A stretch of 64,000 bases of DNA, taken from Chloroflexota bacterium (GTDB lineage Bacteria; Chloroflexota; Anaerolineae; Anaerolineales; E44-bin32). Positions 24,968 to 33,906 of the stretch are shown here, piece by piece. The position numbers and the translations under genes are program-made. The DNA is taken from assembly GCA_022561385.1 (NCBI GenBank), contig JADFRG010000011.1, positions 16,476-80,475 of the forward strand, given 5' to 3'. The notes under the pieces are model-generated. The model ran no database searches and was not told the origin of the DNA. It saw only the letters and a program-made list of their open reading frames with translations. Position 1 is the stretch's first letter; each line of letters starts with the position of its first letter.

Positions 24968-26893
24968 TTATTCCGGGGGTTCGGCGGTGGGCAGCACAAC
25001 CGTAAAGGTTGTCCCCTCACCCAGGGTGGAGTCGACCCATATTCGACCGTCGTGGTTGTCCACGATGGACTTGACAATCGAGAGGCCGAGTCCCGTTCCG
25101 GGCAGATCTTCGGGGGTGTTGCTGGCCCGGAAGAACTTGTCGAACAGATAGGGCTGATCGGCAGTGGGTATTCCAGGACCGGAATCTCTCACGCGCAGGA
25201 TCACCTGCTGGCCTTCCGCCTCGCCTTCGATCCGCACAGTTCCGCCAGGCGGCGTGTATTTAATGGCGTTGTCCAGCAGGTTTCCGATCATTTGCCGCAG
25301 CCGGATGGGAGCTCCCAACACCATAGGCAGTTCTTCGGGAAGGTCCGACTCCAGTGTCAGACCTTTACTTTCCGCAGTCCCCCGCATGCTTTCAAGCGCA
25401 TAACGCGCCAGCACCGTGAGTGGCGTGTTCTCCTTGGCCTCGTCCAGGCCCGCCTCGATTCGCCCCAAATCCAGCAGATTATTCACCAGGTCCGTGATCT
25501 GACCCACGCTGAGTTGGACGCGTCGAATGTACTCTCCCTGCTGCTCGTTCAACCCGCCGGAACGTTCGATCAGTTCGACATAGCCCAGAATGGCCGTCAG
25601 CGGGGACCGCAGATCGTGCGAAACCGTCGTGACGAATTCCGACTTGATCCGGTCCAGCTCCTTCAAGTGTGTGATGTCTTGCATCACTATCGCTTGCCCA
25701 ACGCCTTCGATGGGAGTGCGTTGGGCGTTAAAAATTCGGCCGTCTTCCAGTTCCACTTCCTCTCTCTTCGATACTCTGCCCGAGGCGCGCAACATGGCCA
25801 GCACGCGGGGATCCTCGATGATCTCACTAATCGGTCGGCCTTTCCATTTACCGTTCACTCCGAAGGCTTCGCGCGCGGTTCGATTCATGATCAACAGGCG
25901 ATTTTCGGGGTCCACAACGATCACACCATTTTCGACGCGTGCCAATATCGTTTCCAGCTTTCGGCGCTCCGCCTCAGAGCTGTTGAATAAGCGTGCGTTT
26001 TCGATCGCGATCGCCGCGTAATCTGCCATGGCGGTCATGATGGTTACGTCTTCGCGAGTGAGGGTGCGCCCCGCCTTGCGATTGTCGACCCCTAATACAC
26101 CGATCGTCCGGCCGCGTGCCTTCAGCGGCACGTAGATCAGAGAATGCACCAAATAGGAAGTTTTGATCTTCTGCGGCGTCTGCTCGTCCAGCAATACCGG
26201 CTGGCCCGACTCGATGGCCTGGCCCGCAAGCGAGTCTTCTACCTGAAGCCGGAACGTACGCGCAAAAACCTCGTCAAAATTTTTCGAGGCCCGCATATAA
26301 AGTTCGCCCGTTCCCTCATCTAATAGCAACAGGCTGCCTTCTTCCGCCCCGGTCAACCGCACCGCCTCATCCACTACGGCCGTCAGCACCTCGTTGTGGT
26401 CCAACATGGAGGTAACGGTGCGGCCGATCAGCGTCAGAGTTTCGAATTCCTCCAACCTGCGTTTTAGGGTCTCGGTGGTGGCATTGTTATCGGCCTGGAC
26501 TTCGAGCACCTCCATCCATCGCCGGCGCAGGGCCAACGCCCTGCCCACCGCCGCGAGCATAAGCTCCGCCTGGAAAGGTTTGGTCAGAAAATCGAAGGCG
26601 CCCGCCCGCAGGGCTTCCACGGCCAGACGCTCGTTGGCCGCACTGGTCATCATGATCACCGGCGGATGGGGGAAATCGGAGCAGATGCGCTGAATCAACT
26701 CGATGCCTGTCAGATTCGGCATCTGATAGTCGGTGATCACCACATCCGGTTTAATCTCTCGCACCAGTGTCAGCGCCGACATCCCATCTCCGACCGCTTT
26801 CACTTCGTAGCCGGCCGGACGCAGCACCGCCTCCGTCAGGTATTGGCGAATGTCCGAACTGTCGTCCGCGACGAGTATTAGGGGAGGATCCAT
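24968..26893 (-). CDS. receiver-GAF-PAS-histidine kinase
   Basis: A 641-residue signalling protein in unusual order: an N-terminal receiver domain (phospho-acceptor Asp55 in VVITDYQMP, Lys in FLTKPF), a short coiled coil, a GAF domain (about 155-300), a PAS domain (about 320-400), HisKA with phospho-acceptor His in VTTVSHDLRSPL, and HATPase_c (N box NLLDNAIKYTPPGG, G boxes DSGPGIPTADQ and GTGLGLSI). No transmembrane segment, so cytosolic. An ATG 24 nt upstream (26917) is an alternative; neither start has a clear SD. It follows a receiver-GAF gene on the same strand, and the two probably share a pathway. Confidence 0.92.
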   Translation of the reverse strand: MDPPLILVADDSSDIRQYLTEAVLRPAGYEVKAVGDGMSALTLVREIKPDVVITDYQMPNLTGIELIQRICSDFPHPPVIMMTSAANERLAVEALRAGAFDFLTKPFQAELMLAAVGRALALRRRWMEVLEVQADNNATTETLKRRLEEFETLTLIGRTVTSMLDHNEVLTAVVDEAVRLTGAEEGSLLLLDEGTGELYMRASKNFDEVFARTFRLQVEDSLAGQAIESGQPVLLDEQTPQKIKTSYLVHSLIYVPLKARGRTIGVLGVDNRKAGRTLTREDVTIMTAMADYAAIAIENARLFNSSEAERRKLETILARVENGVIVVDPENRLLIMNRTAREAFGVNGKWKGRPISEIIEDPRVLAMLRASGRVSKREEVELEDGRIFNAQRTPIEGVGQAIVMQDITHLKELDRIKSEFVTTVSHDLRSPLTAILGYVELIERSGGLNEQQGEYIRRVQLSVGQITDLVNNLLDLGRIEAGLDEAKENTPLTVLARYALESMRGTAESKGLTLESDLPEELPMVLGAPIRLRQMIGNLLDNAIKYTPPGGTVRIEGEAEGQQVILRVRDSGPGIPTADQPYLFDKFFRASNTPEDLPGTGLGLSIVKSIVDNHDGRIWVDSTLGEGTTFTVVLPTAEPPE

Positions 26894-26989
26894 GTGTGGT
26901 TTCCGAGGAGGGTGCATGAAGCTTGCCAGCGGTTTGATCCTAGCATGGGCGTCAGCAGCCGAACTTGGTACCGGCGTCGAAGACTGCGC

Positions 26990-28174
26990 TCAGGCAGTTG
27001 GAGACGGACTGCCCGCGGGTTGGAGGCGTGGCAGTTTGTCCAGATCCTGCACCATGGTTTCGAGATCGCTGCTCAAAACCTGGAGCCGCTTGCGCTGGGA
27101 GGGATGTTCCGAGCTCTGCAGCAGTTCGGGGAGCTGTTCCTGCAGTCCGTTGAGCTCGGCGCGCACCCGGTCTACCCAGGCCACCTGATCTCGCATGTCG
27201 GTGCGGGTCTCATCGACCACTTCCTGCAGCTGCTCCGCTCGTCCAGTGAGGGCTTTAAACAGCCGCGCATTGATCAGAGAAATCGACGCATAGTCGCCGA
27301 CCGCTTCCAACATTCGCTGGTTTGGCTCCGTAAACGGTTGGGGTTTTTCTCGGGCGACGGTGATCACTCCGATGGCTTCCTGGCGTGCTTTGATCGGGAC
27401 GATTAAGGCCGCCTTCGCAAAACGGGCCAGCTTAAATTGTTCGAGTCCGTCGCCGTGAATGCTTAGCGTCTCCGCGGAAAGCATAACCAGCGAGCTCACG
27501 CCGTCGTCCCACCGTTGATGAAGTTTGTTTGCTAACGCTCGTGGCATACCGCGCTGGGCGCGCAGATAGAGATGGCCGCTGTCCTCATCCAGCAGCAGCA
27601 CCCAGCCCATGTCCGCGTTGGTGACGTTGAGGCTGCTCAGCATCAGCTTGTCGAATAATTCACGCTGATTGGTTGTGGAGGTCACGGTTTTTCCGATATC
27701 GTATATTGTGGTGAGTTCCCGAACCCGCTTCTCGAGCTGGCGATGGCTCTCCGCTAACTCGGCTGCAAGCTGGTTGGCTTCGTGACTCAGGCGGACTTCT
27801 TTCAAGGCTCGCTCAATGGCGGCCAGCACTTCGGCCTCGCGCAGCGGCTTGACCAAGTAGTCTTTGGCGCCAAGCCGGAAGGCCTGGATGGCGTCTGCCT
27901 CCTGGCCCTCGCCCGCCGTGACCAACACGGGCACGTCGAGGCCCTGCGAACGCAGCGCGACCAATAGATCCTTTCCGCTCAGACCGGGGAGCAAGAGACT
28001 CGCTACGATGAGATCCGGAGAGAAAGAGACCGCCTGCTGAATGGCGGTGCCGGCATCATTGGCAGTTGCGACCTCGTAACCCAACGGCTCCAACACCTGG
28101 CGCGACAGCAGATCCAGCACATCCGGATCTTCATCTACGATTAATACGCGTTGAGTTGCCGGTGAGGGGCTCAC
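26990..28174 (-). CDS. pseudo-receiver-GAF protein lacking the phospho-acceptor Asp
   Basis: A 394-residue protein: a receiver domain (1-125), coiled coil (about 130-160), GAF domain (about 165-315) and a C-terminal helical tail. At the phospho-acceptor position the sequence reads DLIVASLLLPG, so Ser59 replaces Asp, while the first acidic cluster (VDEDPD) and Lys (YLVKPL) are kept. It probably cannot be phosphorylated in the normal way. The start is a GTG at 28174; a TATCAT hexamer lies 7 nt upstream, suggesting a leaderless mRNA. The receiver-kinase follows about 100 bp downstream on the same strand. Confidence 0.85.
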   Translation of the reverse strand: MSPSPATQRVLIVDEDPDVLDLLSRQVLEPLGYEVATANDAGTAIQQAVSFSPDLIVASLLLPGLSGKDLLVALRSQGLDVPVLVTAGEGQEADAIQAFRLGAKDYLVKPLREAEVLAAIERALKEVRLSHEANQLAAELAESHRQLEKRVRELTTIYDIGKTVTSTTNQRELFDKLMLSSLNVTNADMGWVLLLDEDSGHLYLRAQRGMPRALANKLHQRWDDGVSSLVMLSAETLSIHGDGLEQFKLARFAKAALIVPIKARQEAIGVITVAREKPQPFTEPNQRMLEAVGDYASISLINARLFKALTGRAEQLQEVVDETRTDMRDQVAWVDRVRAELNGLQEQLPELLQSSEHPSQRKRLQVLSSDLETMVQDLDKLPRLQPAGSPSPTA

Positions 28175-28181
28175 TTTCGAT

Positions 28182-28187
28182 ATGATA
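28182..28187 (-). promoter_or_regulatory. -10 hexamer (TATCAT) next to pseudo-receiver start
   Basis: Minus-strand TATCAT, 7 nt before the GTG at 28174. No good -35. Confidence 0.35.
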
Positions 28188-28267
28188 GCACCGTATTTTT
28201 AGCCTGAGCATCCGTGCGATGGTAAGGGGGCGCCAATAAGAGTTTCGTTAGATCGACCAGGGTCAGC

Positions 28268-28297
28268 TTGACTCTCATTTCCCCAGCCCGTTAGAAT
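28268..28297 (+). promoter_or_regulatory. promoter of cbpA, leaderless
   Basis: TTGACT (28268-28273), 18-nt spacer, TAGAAT (28292-28297), then 9 nt to the ATG at 28307. No SD fits. Confidence 0.65.
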
Positions 28298-28306
28298 CCT
28301 TATGCG

Positions 28307-29203
28307 ATGGATTACAAGGATTACTACGCGGTGCTTGGCGTAGGCCGCGGGGCCGATGAGAAAGAGATCAAGAGCGCCTATCGACAACTCGCGCTGAAAT
28401 ACCATCCAGATAAAAATCCGGATTCCGAAGAACACTTCAAGCAGATCAACGAAGCGTACGAGGTACTTGGCGATCCGGAGAAACGCTCCAAGTACGATCG
28501 TCTGGGCTCGTCCTACCGCACCTGGGAGCGGGCCGGCAGCGCCCCCGGTGGGTTCGATTGGTCTCAGTGGTCCTCCGGTGCTCCGGGTGGGACACGCGTG
28601 GAGGTCGGTGATATCGCGGATCTTCTCGGCGGAGGCGGCTTCTCGGATTTCTTCAATTCCGTCTTTGGGATGGGTGCGCAGGCCCGATCGCGTTTGAAAG
28701 GCCGGGACCTGGAGCAGCCCATCACGATCTCGCTGGTGGAAGCCTACAGCGGGACCACGCGTACCTTCAGCCGCGACGGCCGAAAATTCGAGGTGGACAT
28801 TCCACCCGGCGCCAAGACCGGAACCCGGGTCCGTATTTCGGGCGAAGGCGAGCGCGGCGCGGAGAATCCGGGCGACCTGTACCTCAAGGTGCGTGTGCAG
28901 GACATGCCCGGGATCGAAAGAAAAAACGACAACCTGGTAACCGAGACGGAAACCGATCTGTACACCGCAGTCCTGGGCGGGGAGGTCGAAGTGAGCACGC
29001 CCGGAGGTCCGGTAGTGCTGACGATTCCCGCCGGCAGTCAGCCTGGCCGCACATTCCGGCTGCGCGGACGCGGCATGCCGAACCTGCGCGATCCAAAGAA
29101 ACACGGCGACTTACTGGCCAGGCTCAAGGTCACATTGCCGGAGAAACTCAGCGCGGAAGAACGCAAGCTCTTCGACCAGCTGGTCAAACTCCGCGAATCC
29201 TGA
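28307..29203 (+). CDS. cbpA: DnaJ-class co-chaperone (CbpA-like)
   Basis: A 298-residue type-B J protein. J domain at 1-70 with HPD at residues 33-35 (KYHPDKNPD), a Gly-rich linker, and two C-terminal beta domains binding client peptides ([38 protein letters not shown]). It lacks the zinc-finger CxxCxGxG repeats of DnaJ, hence CbpA-like. It would stimulate a DnaK encoded elsewhere. htrA follows on the same strand after 36 bp, a plausible protein-quality operon. Confidence 0.92.
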   Translation: MDYKDYYAVLGVGRGADEKEIKSAYRQLALKYHPDKNPDSEEHFKQINEAYEVLGDPEKRSKYDRLGSSYRTWERAGSAPGGFDWSQWSSGAPGGTRVEVGDIADLLGGGGFSDFFNSVFGMGAQARSRLKGRDLEQPITISLVEAYSGTTRTFSRDGRKFEVDIPPGAKTGTRVRISGEGERGAENPGDLYLKVRVQDMPGIERKNDNLVTETETDLYTAVLGGEVEVSTPGGPVVLTIPAGSQPGRTFRLRGRGMPNLRDPKKHGDLLARLKVTLPEKLSAEERKLFDQLVKLRES

Positions 29204-29239
29204 CCGGAAATCGTCCCCGAGGTAAATGGAAATCTAGTC

Positions 29240-30412
29240 ATGAAGCGAATAACCCTACCCATCTCTGTTCTGGGAATCGCGTCGCTGGCCTGCACCGTTC
29301 TGCCTTCCCTCGCCACTCCTATCCAACCGCCAACCGTCGCCCCGGCACCGACTCTGGTATCGCCCGCCATCGCCTCTGTTATGCCAGAAAATGTACTCTC
29401 ACCGCCGGACGGCCTCGTGGATCTCTACAATCGTGTGAACCCGGGCGTGGTCACCATCTACACCTTCGGGGCCTCGAATCAGAACGCTTTCCCGCTGGGA
29501 CAGGGATCGGGCTTTGTCATCGATATGCAGGGCCACATCGTAACCAACCAGCACGTCATCGATGGCGCGGAAGAGATCGAAGTGGACTTTCCATCAGGAT
29601 TTAAGGCCTGGGCAACGATAGTTGGAACCGATCCAGACTCCGATCTGGCGGTGCTGAAAGTGGATGTGCCATCGGAGGAGCTGTTCCCAATACCGCTTGG
29701 AGATTCCGACCAGGTCCAAGTCGGAGAGTTCGTAGTAGCCATCGGAAATCCGTTTGGGCTGTCTGGGTCAATGACGGTAGGAATCGTCTCGGCCATTGGT
29801 CGTGTGCTTCAGTCCGAACGCGAGGCGCCCGGAGGCGGCGCGTTCAGCGCGGGGGACCTGATCCAAACCGACGCGGCCATTAATCCCGGAAACTCCGGGG
29901 GACCGTTGCTCAACCTGCAGGGCCAGGTAATCGGCGTAAATCGGGCCATATCGACCGAAAGTTTCACGGTCTCCGGCAGCGCTTCAAACTCCGGCGTCGG
30001 ATTCGCGGTCCCGGTCAATATCGTACGAAGAGTCGTGCCTGCGCTAATTCAGAACGGAACTTATGACTATCCTTATCTCGGCATCACGAGCCTGGGCGAC
30101 AGCTCACTAAATCTCAGGCAGCTGGAGTTCCTGGAGCTCTCTTCCCGCGCAGTCGGAGTCTACGTCACTTGTGTGGTCAACAACGGACCCGCCGATCTCG
30201 CCGGTATTCGAGGCGCAGGCGCCTGTGGCGCTCCAGATACCTCGGCCGGCGGGGATCTCATCATTGCTATCGATGGACATTCCCTCGTCAGTTTCAGCGA
30301 GCTGATCTCCTTTCTGGTTACGGAGGCCAATGTAGGCCAGGAGGTCATACTCACCGTGATCCGGGATGGTGAAGTAATCGATTTACCGTTGACGCTCGAG
30401 CCCCGACCCTAA
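29240..30412 (+). CDS. htrA: HtrA/DegP-type serine protease with PDZ domain
   Basis: A 390-residue exported protease. The N-terminal signal has a possible lipobox (SLAC, Cys18) followed by a Pro/Thr-rich linker. Trypsin-like domain with triad His105 (TNQHV), Asp135 (DSDLAVLK) and Ser219 (NPGNSGGPL), and a C-terminal PDZ domain (about 285-390, YLGITSLG ... DLIIAIDG). It is expected to degrade misfolded envelope proteins. A two-cysteine loop (VTCVV ... GAGACG) in the PDZ is unusual and might form a disulfide. Downstream is a REP-like repeat rather than an obvious terminator. Confidence 0.92.
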   Translation: MKRITLPISVLGIASLACTVLPSLATPIQPPTVAPAPTLVSPAIASVMPENVLSPPDGLVDLYNRVNPGVVTIYTFGASNQNAFPLGQGSGFVIDMQGHIVTNQHVIDGAEEIEVDFPSGFKAWATIVGTDPDSDLAVLKVDVPSEELFPIPLGDSDQVQVGEFVVAIGNPFGLSGSMTVGIVSAIGRVLQSEREAPGGGAFSAGDLIQTDAAINPGNSGGPLLNLQGQVIGVNRAISTESFTVSGSASNSGVGFAVPVNIVRRVVPALIQNGTYDYPYLGITSLGDSSLNLRQLEFLELSSRAVGVYVTCVVNNGPADLAGIRGAGACGAPDTSAGGDLIIAIDGHSLVSFSELISFLVTEANVGQEVILTVIRDGEVIDLPLTLEPRP

Positions 30413-30469
30413 TTCAAGCCTAATCCGGCTCCCAAGCCGCGAATCCGAAGCAGGCCTCCATCAAAGCAT

Positions 30470-30545
30470 GTCATTGCAAGCGTAGCGAAGCAGTCTCCAC
30501 CTGCGTGATTGGAGACTGCTTCGTCGTTGCACTCCTCGCAGTGAC
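30470..30545. repeat. REP-like palindromic repeat, copy B
   Basis: GTCATTGCAAGCGTAGCGAA ... GGAGACTGCTTCGTCG ... CTCGCAGTGAC, same orientation and spacing as copy A, located between the convergent htrA and 30586-31272 genes. Confidence 0.85.
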
Positions 30546-30585
30546 CTATCCTAGAAGCCCGCGGATGGTGTGTGAAACGGTCCGC

Positions 30586-31272
30586 CTACTCCCCGGACAG
30601 CTCCCGCTCGATTTCAAGTATGGTATTGGCCAGTATCTCCAGGTCACGCTCCGCCGCAAACGGGTCGTTATCCACTTCGGACAGCACCAGAACCAATCGC
30701 TCACGCGATCCCTCAAGATCGGCTGCGGCCGAAGTTCCCAATAAATCGCGAAGAGATCTCAGTTTCTCGCCGGTCGCCTGAAGCGCGGCCGCGACTCCGA
30801 CTGGCTCGTCTTGAGCCAGAGCCAACTGCGCACGCGTGACGTCAACCAGCACGTTCAGGAGCGTCAGCCTGGCCTCCTTCTGTTTTATGGACTCAGTCAG
30901 GACCTGATTTTCTGCCTCCACGCCCTCCAGCTTATCGATCTCGGCCTGTAGTTCCTGCTGAGTCTCCTCCGCCTCGACCAGCGAGAGAGTGAGATCGTTT
31001 CGCTCCGCCCTTAAAGGCTGGACCTGCACAAAATGCATTGCCACGACTCCCAATGTGAAGATGACCAGCAACAGCACTCCCCATCGGAGCAGGCGCCTGA
31101 TAAAGCGACCGAACCGGCTCCCATCTTTGGTTACCACACTGCCCGGATCGGCTCGCGCTTCCTGGCCACCCGCTGAGATATCTGCCCCGGTCGGCTGATT
31201 CTCCGCATCGCCAACGGAGGCCTCTGCCGCTTCGGAACCGCCCTGCCCCCCCGGTCCCTGTTGTTCACCCAT
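30586..31272 (-). CDS. membrane-anchored coiled-coil protein (third of three)
   Basis: A 228-residue protein of unknown function. A low-complexity Gly/Glu/Ala N-terminus (1-50), one transmembrane helix (about 62-82, WGVLLLVIFTLGVVAMHFV), then a coiled coil (about 90-145) and a helical C-terminus. The topology suggests a single-pass anchor with an external helical domain. Its start overlaps the end of the preceding gene by 8 bp. The three genes at 30586-32760 share the plan TM plus coiled coil plus a C-terminal LxLVxARLGLV-like helical block, so they may be paralogues forming one complex. Confidence 0.7.
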   Translation of the reverse strand: MGEQQGPGGQGGSEAAEASVGDAENQPTGADISAGGQEARADPGSVVTKDGSRFGRFIRRLLRWGVLLLVIFTLGVVAMHFVQVQPLRAERNDLTLSLVEAEETQQELQAEIDKLEGVEAENQVLTESIKQKEARLTLLNVLVDVTRAQLALAQDEPVGVAAALQATGEKLRSLRDLLGTSAAADLEGSRERLVLVLSEVDNDPFAAERDLEILANTILEIERELSGE

Positions 31273-32002
31273 TCGGCTCCTCCATCGCTACCAGCAGCTT
31301 CCATGCAATTTCCAGGTCGTCCCCTGCAATCAGCGGGGTGGTTTGTATGGCTTCGAGAGCCAGATTGATTCGAGCGATCGCATCTTGAACCCCATCTATT
31401 TCGCCCTCGGGATCCGACGCAATCAATAACTCGCGCGCCCGACCGGCCTCGTCGGCTGCCAGTCCGGCATTGTTCTCCACCAGTCCCAGCCTTGCACGCA
31501 CGAGATGGAGCAATGCCCGGTTGACCCGCAGTTCGCGCTGGACATCTTCTTGTGGCTCTCCGAGGTCGTCCAGCACCGCGTCCACCTGATCGGTAAGATC
31601 CGCCAGGGCTCCCTTCAGGGTTTCGAGTTGATCGGTCAGGACCTCCAACGCGGTGCTCTGATCCAGCGCATCCGCCAGCGCGGCCTCGAGCTGCGCATCG
31701 GCCATCGCCAATGATTCGCCTTGCTCCGCGAGAGTCGCCTCTAGCGCCGCCAGCCGACTGCCGGCGCCTTCGCGCTGGGAGCGGGCATCGCTGCGCGCCA
31801 GGTCCAATGCAGATTCAAGTGCATCAATGCGACGGGTGTTGAGCTGCGCAGGTTCAATCAGGCCGCGATAAACACGCGGAATTCCGAAGTAGGCTCCGGC
31901 GGCCAGCGCGATTCCTAGCACCACCACTGCAACCAGTCGAAGCAGTACCCGGAAGAATCGTCCCAGGACTGTGCCATCTGTGTGGTTCGTGGCGGCACTC
32001 AC
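31265..32002 (-). CDS. membrane-anchored coiled-coil protein (second of three)
   Basis: A 245-residue protein of unknown function. A transmembrane helix at about 18-45 (LVAVVVLGIALAAGAYFGI), a long heptad-rich coiled coil (about 58-150) and a C-terminal helical block (ALLHLVRARLGLVENN) like that of the following gene (VDVTRAQLALAQDE). It overlaps both neighbours (4 bp upstream, 8 bp downstream), so it is translationally coupled. Such proteins can act as envelope scaffolds; no enzyme motif is present. Confidence 0.7.
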   Translation of the reverse strand: MSAATNHTDGTVLGRFFRVLLRLVAVVVLGIALAAGAYFGIPRVYRGLIEPAQLNTRRIDALESALDLARSDARSQREGAGSRLAALEATLAEQGESLAMADAQLEAALADALDQSTALEVLTDQLETLKGALADLTDQVDAVLDDLGEPQEDVQRELRVNRALLHLVRARLGLVENNAGLAADEAGRARELLIASDPEGEIDGVQDAIARINLALEAIQTTPLIAGDDLEIAWKLLVAMEEPNG

Positions 32003-32760
32003 GGTCCCGTCGTCGCCTGGCCGACCAACCGGCTCAATCCATCCAAGAATGATTGGAACCGGCCGACACGCTCCGCTTGGGCCCGGGTTTCGTCCAGCGC
32101 CGAGGCCAGTTCCATCTGTATCTCACCCATTGCGGCCAAAGTCTCGTCGATTTGCTGCTGCAGCGACGTTACCTGGTCTTCTACCTCAAACATTCTGCCC
32201 GACACGCCATCCAGGGCCTCGGCCCGACCACGCAGGGCCTCAAGCTCAAGTTGTGTGGTATCCAATTGGGACCGAAATTGAAGCAATTCGCTGCGCAGGT
32301 CCTCCAGGGCGGAGTTTCGACCAAAGTCCAGTGTACCGTTGATCCCGGCTATCACGGCCAGCGTGAGGGTGAGGGAGCATAACGCGCTGGCCAGGCCCAT
32401 CGCCAGCAAGGCCCGGAAGCCGCTCCATTGCGCTCTGGGCTCGGTGATAACCAGGGGATACTTCAGCTCAGTGGTTGAGGCCTGCTCCGGGAGGCGGTCC
32501 TGGTCGGCGACTTGGCCCTTCTCTCCTGAAGTGGGCACTTCAGGATCACCCGCTGCTTGCGGCGCAAGAGTCAGAAGGGGCTCAATGGCCCGCAGGACGC
32601 GATCCCCGATGCCGGGCACCCGGCGCAGATCTTTGAGATTCTGATAGGGCCGCCCCGCGATGATGCGGGCGGCCAATTGTGGGCCGACGCCGGGAAGCTG
32701 GCGGAGCTCTTCGTCGCTGGCTGAGTTCGGATTCAGAACCGGATCTTCGTTTTGCGTCAT
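31999..32760 (-). CDS. helix-hairpin-helix membrane coiled-coil protein (first of three)
   Basis: A 253-residue protein. The N-terminus has two helix-hairpin-helix motifs like ComEA/ComE: LRQLPGVGPQLAARIIAGRP and LKDLRRVPGIGDRVLRAIEP. A transmembrane helix (about 118-140, ALLAMGLASALCSLTLTLAV) and a coiled coil (about 155-250) follow. HhH motifs usually bind DNA without sequence specificity; here they lie before the TM helix, so probably in the cytoplasm, opposite to ComEA. First gene of an overlapping three-gene operon, downstream of the hsp20 terminator. Confidence 0.7.
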   Translation of the reverse strand: MTQNEDPVLNPNSASDEELRQLPGVGPQLAARIIAGRPYQNLKDLRRVPGIGDRVLRAIEPLLTLAPQAAGDPEVPTSGEKGQVADQDRLPEQASTTELKYPLVITEPRAQWSGFRALLAMGLASALCSLTLTLAVIAGINGTLDFGRNSALEDLRSELLQFRSQLDTTQLELEALRGRAEALDGVSGRMFEVEDQVTSLQQQIDETLAAMGEIQMELASALDETRAQAERVGRFQSFLDGLSRLVGQATTGP

Positions 32761-32790
32761 GGATGGCCCGCGCGCGGGTCAGGTAAACTA

Positions 32791-32818
32791 AAAATGGGCG
32801 GCTCTCGCCGCCCATTTT
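32791..32818 (-). terminator. strong hairpin terminator of hsp20
   Basis: Perfect 12-bp stem AAAATGGGCGGC / GCCGCCCATTTT with loop of 4 nt. The T-rich end follows the stem on both strands, so it could act bidirectionally. It lies 20 bp after the hsp20 stop on the minus strand. Confidence 0.85.
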
Positions 32819-32838
32819 ACCGTATGCGATATTGAGGC

Positions 32839-33234
32839 TTACTCAGCCTTGACTTCGATCTTCTTGGGTCGGGCATCGTCGGCCTTGGGGACCCGCACAG
32901 TTAGCAGTCCCTTATCGACCTTGGCCTCGACCTCGTCCGCGTTGACCGCCTCAGGCAGTCGGATCTGACGGTAGAAGCTCTGACGCAGTTCGCTCAGTAA
33001 CGTCTGGCTGTCACCGTTCTCCTCAAGTGCGACCTCGCCGCTCAACGTGACCAGATCCTCGAGCACCTCCACCGTCACGTCCTCGGCCGATAGACCCGGC
33101 ACCGCGGCTGTGATCACGTAGGCCTCGTCGTCCGCCTGCACGTCGATCGGCATGCGCCGGCCGCCATTGAAACCCACGGGGCGAGACCCGTACCAACGTC
33201 GTAACCTCGGATAACCTCTGTAGTAGCTTAGCAT
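32839..33234 (-). CDS. small heat-shock protein, Hsp20 family
   Basis: A 131-residue alpha-crystallin-type holdase. The core runs from about residue 38 (MPIDVQADDEAYVITAAVPG) through VTVEVLEDLVTLSGE to the hallmark KGLLTVRVPKA near the C-terminus, followed by the short tail KKIEVKAE. Three in-frame ATGs are possible; I chose 33234 because AGGAGG lies 7 nt before it, whereas it lies only 1 nt before the ATG at 33240. No CIRCE or other heat-shock operator was recognised. Confidence 0.9.
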   Translation of the reverse strand: MLSYYRGYPRLRRWYGSRPVGFNGGRRMPIDVQADDEAYVITAAVPGLSAEDVTVEVLEDLVTLSGEVALEENGDSQTLLSELRQSFYRQIRLPEAVNADEVEAKVDKGLLTVRVPKADDARPKKIEVKAE

Positions 33235-33906
33235 TGTCATGCCTCCTGAAAATTCTTCTGTCATCTGGATTGACCCTATGGTACCGAGGAACCGTCAGAA
33301 ACAGATTTACGAGGCGTAGGAGGATTGTTAACTTAGTCGAGGCCGGCCCGGGAGCCTCTGGGTCGCCGCAGGCCGCCTTCCAGCCGGGCTGGGGCGCCGA
33401 TGCTCGATTCTGCGAGCATGGCAATCACCAGCGTAGCTTTCACCACCCTCGCGACCGCCGGTCTCGCATCCGCGACCGCGATCGGCGGGCACCCGACGGT
33501 CCGATTCGTACAATGCGGATCTCAGGCATCTGGCGGGCCAAGAAATGCCGAGTGCGGCTCAGCTCATCTCCCGCAATCGACCAGAGGAAGGCGGCTAACG
33601 TATTTCCCGAACCGGTGGGGGCCACAATGAGAGTGTCCTTCCCCGTACGGATCGCGGCCCAGCCCGCCTGCTGCGCCTCGGTTGGCGCCTCAAACCGATC
33701 GTCGAACCAGCTCTGAACCAGAGGGTGAAATTCGCCTGGTGCCATGGGGTCGGAAAAGTATAACGCTCGCGGAGCGTCTGTCCCTCCCCCGCGCGGAGTA
33801 AACTTGGACTTGTCGTCAGTTTATGGAGTAAGTGAAATGTGCGGGACGCTCGTTGGAGAACGCGCAACCCGGGGACTCAGGGGGCCGGAAGCCCTAAAAT
33901 AAGCGG
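33235..33906. other. 672-bp region with a gene relic only
   Basis: Apart from the Lhr-helicase relic (33593-33745) nothing codes convincingly. The GC-rich stretch 33334-33560 may be decayed coding sequence. It must also contain the hsp20 promoter. Confidence 0.5.
33593..33745 (-). pseudogene. relic of an Lhr-type DEAD/DEAH helicase N-terminus
   Basis: About 50 codons clearly match the start of large Lhr-like helicases: [20 protein letters not shown], then [20 protein letters not shown]. The Walker A lysine is replaced by Asn (GSGNT), and the similarity stops just after it; the frame runs on for about 50 more codons of Arg-rich unrelated sequence before a stop. The remaining 1300+ residues of the helicase are absent, so this is a truncated, inactive fragment. 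Confidence 0.7.
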
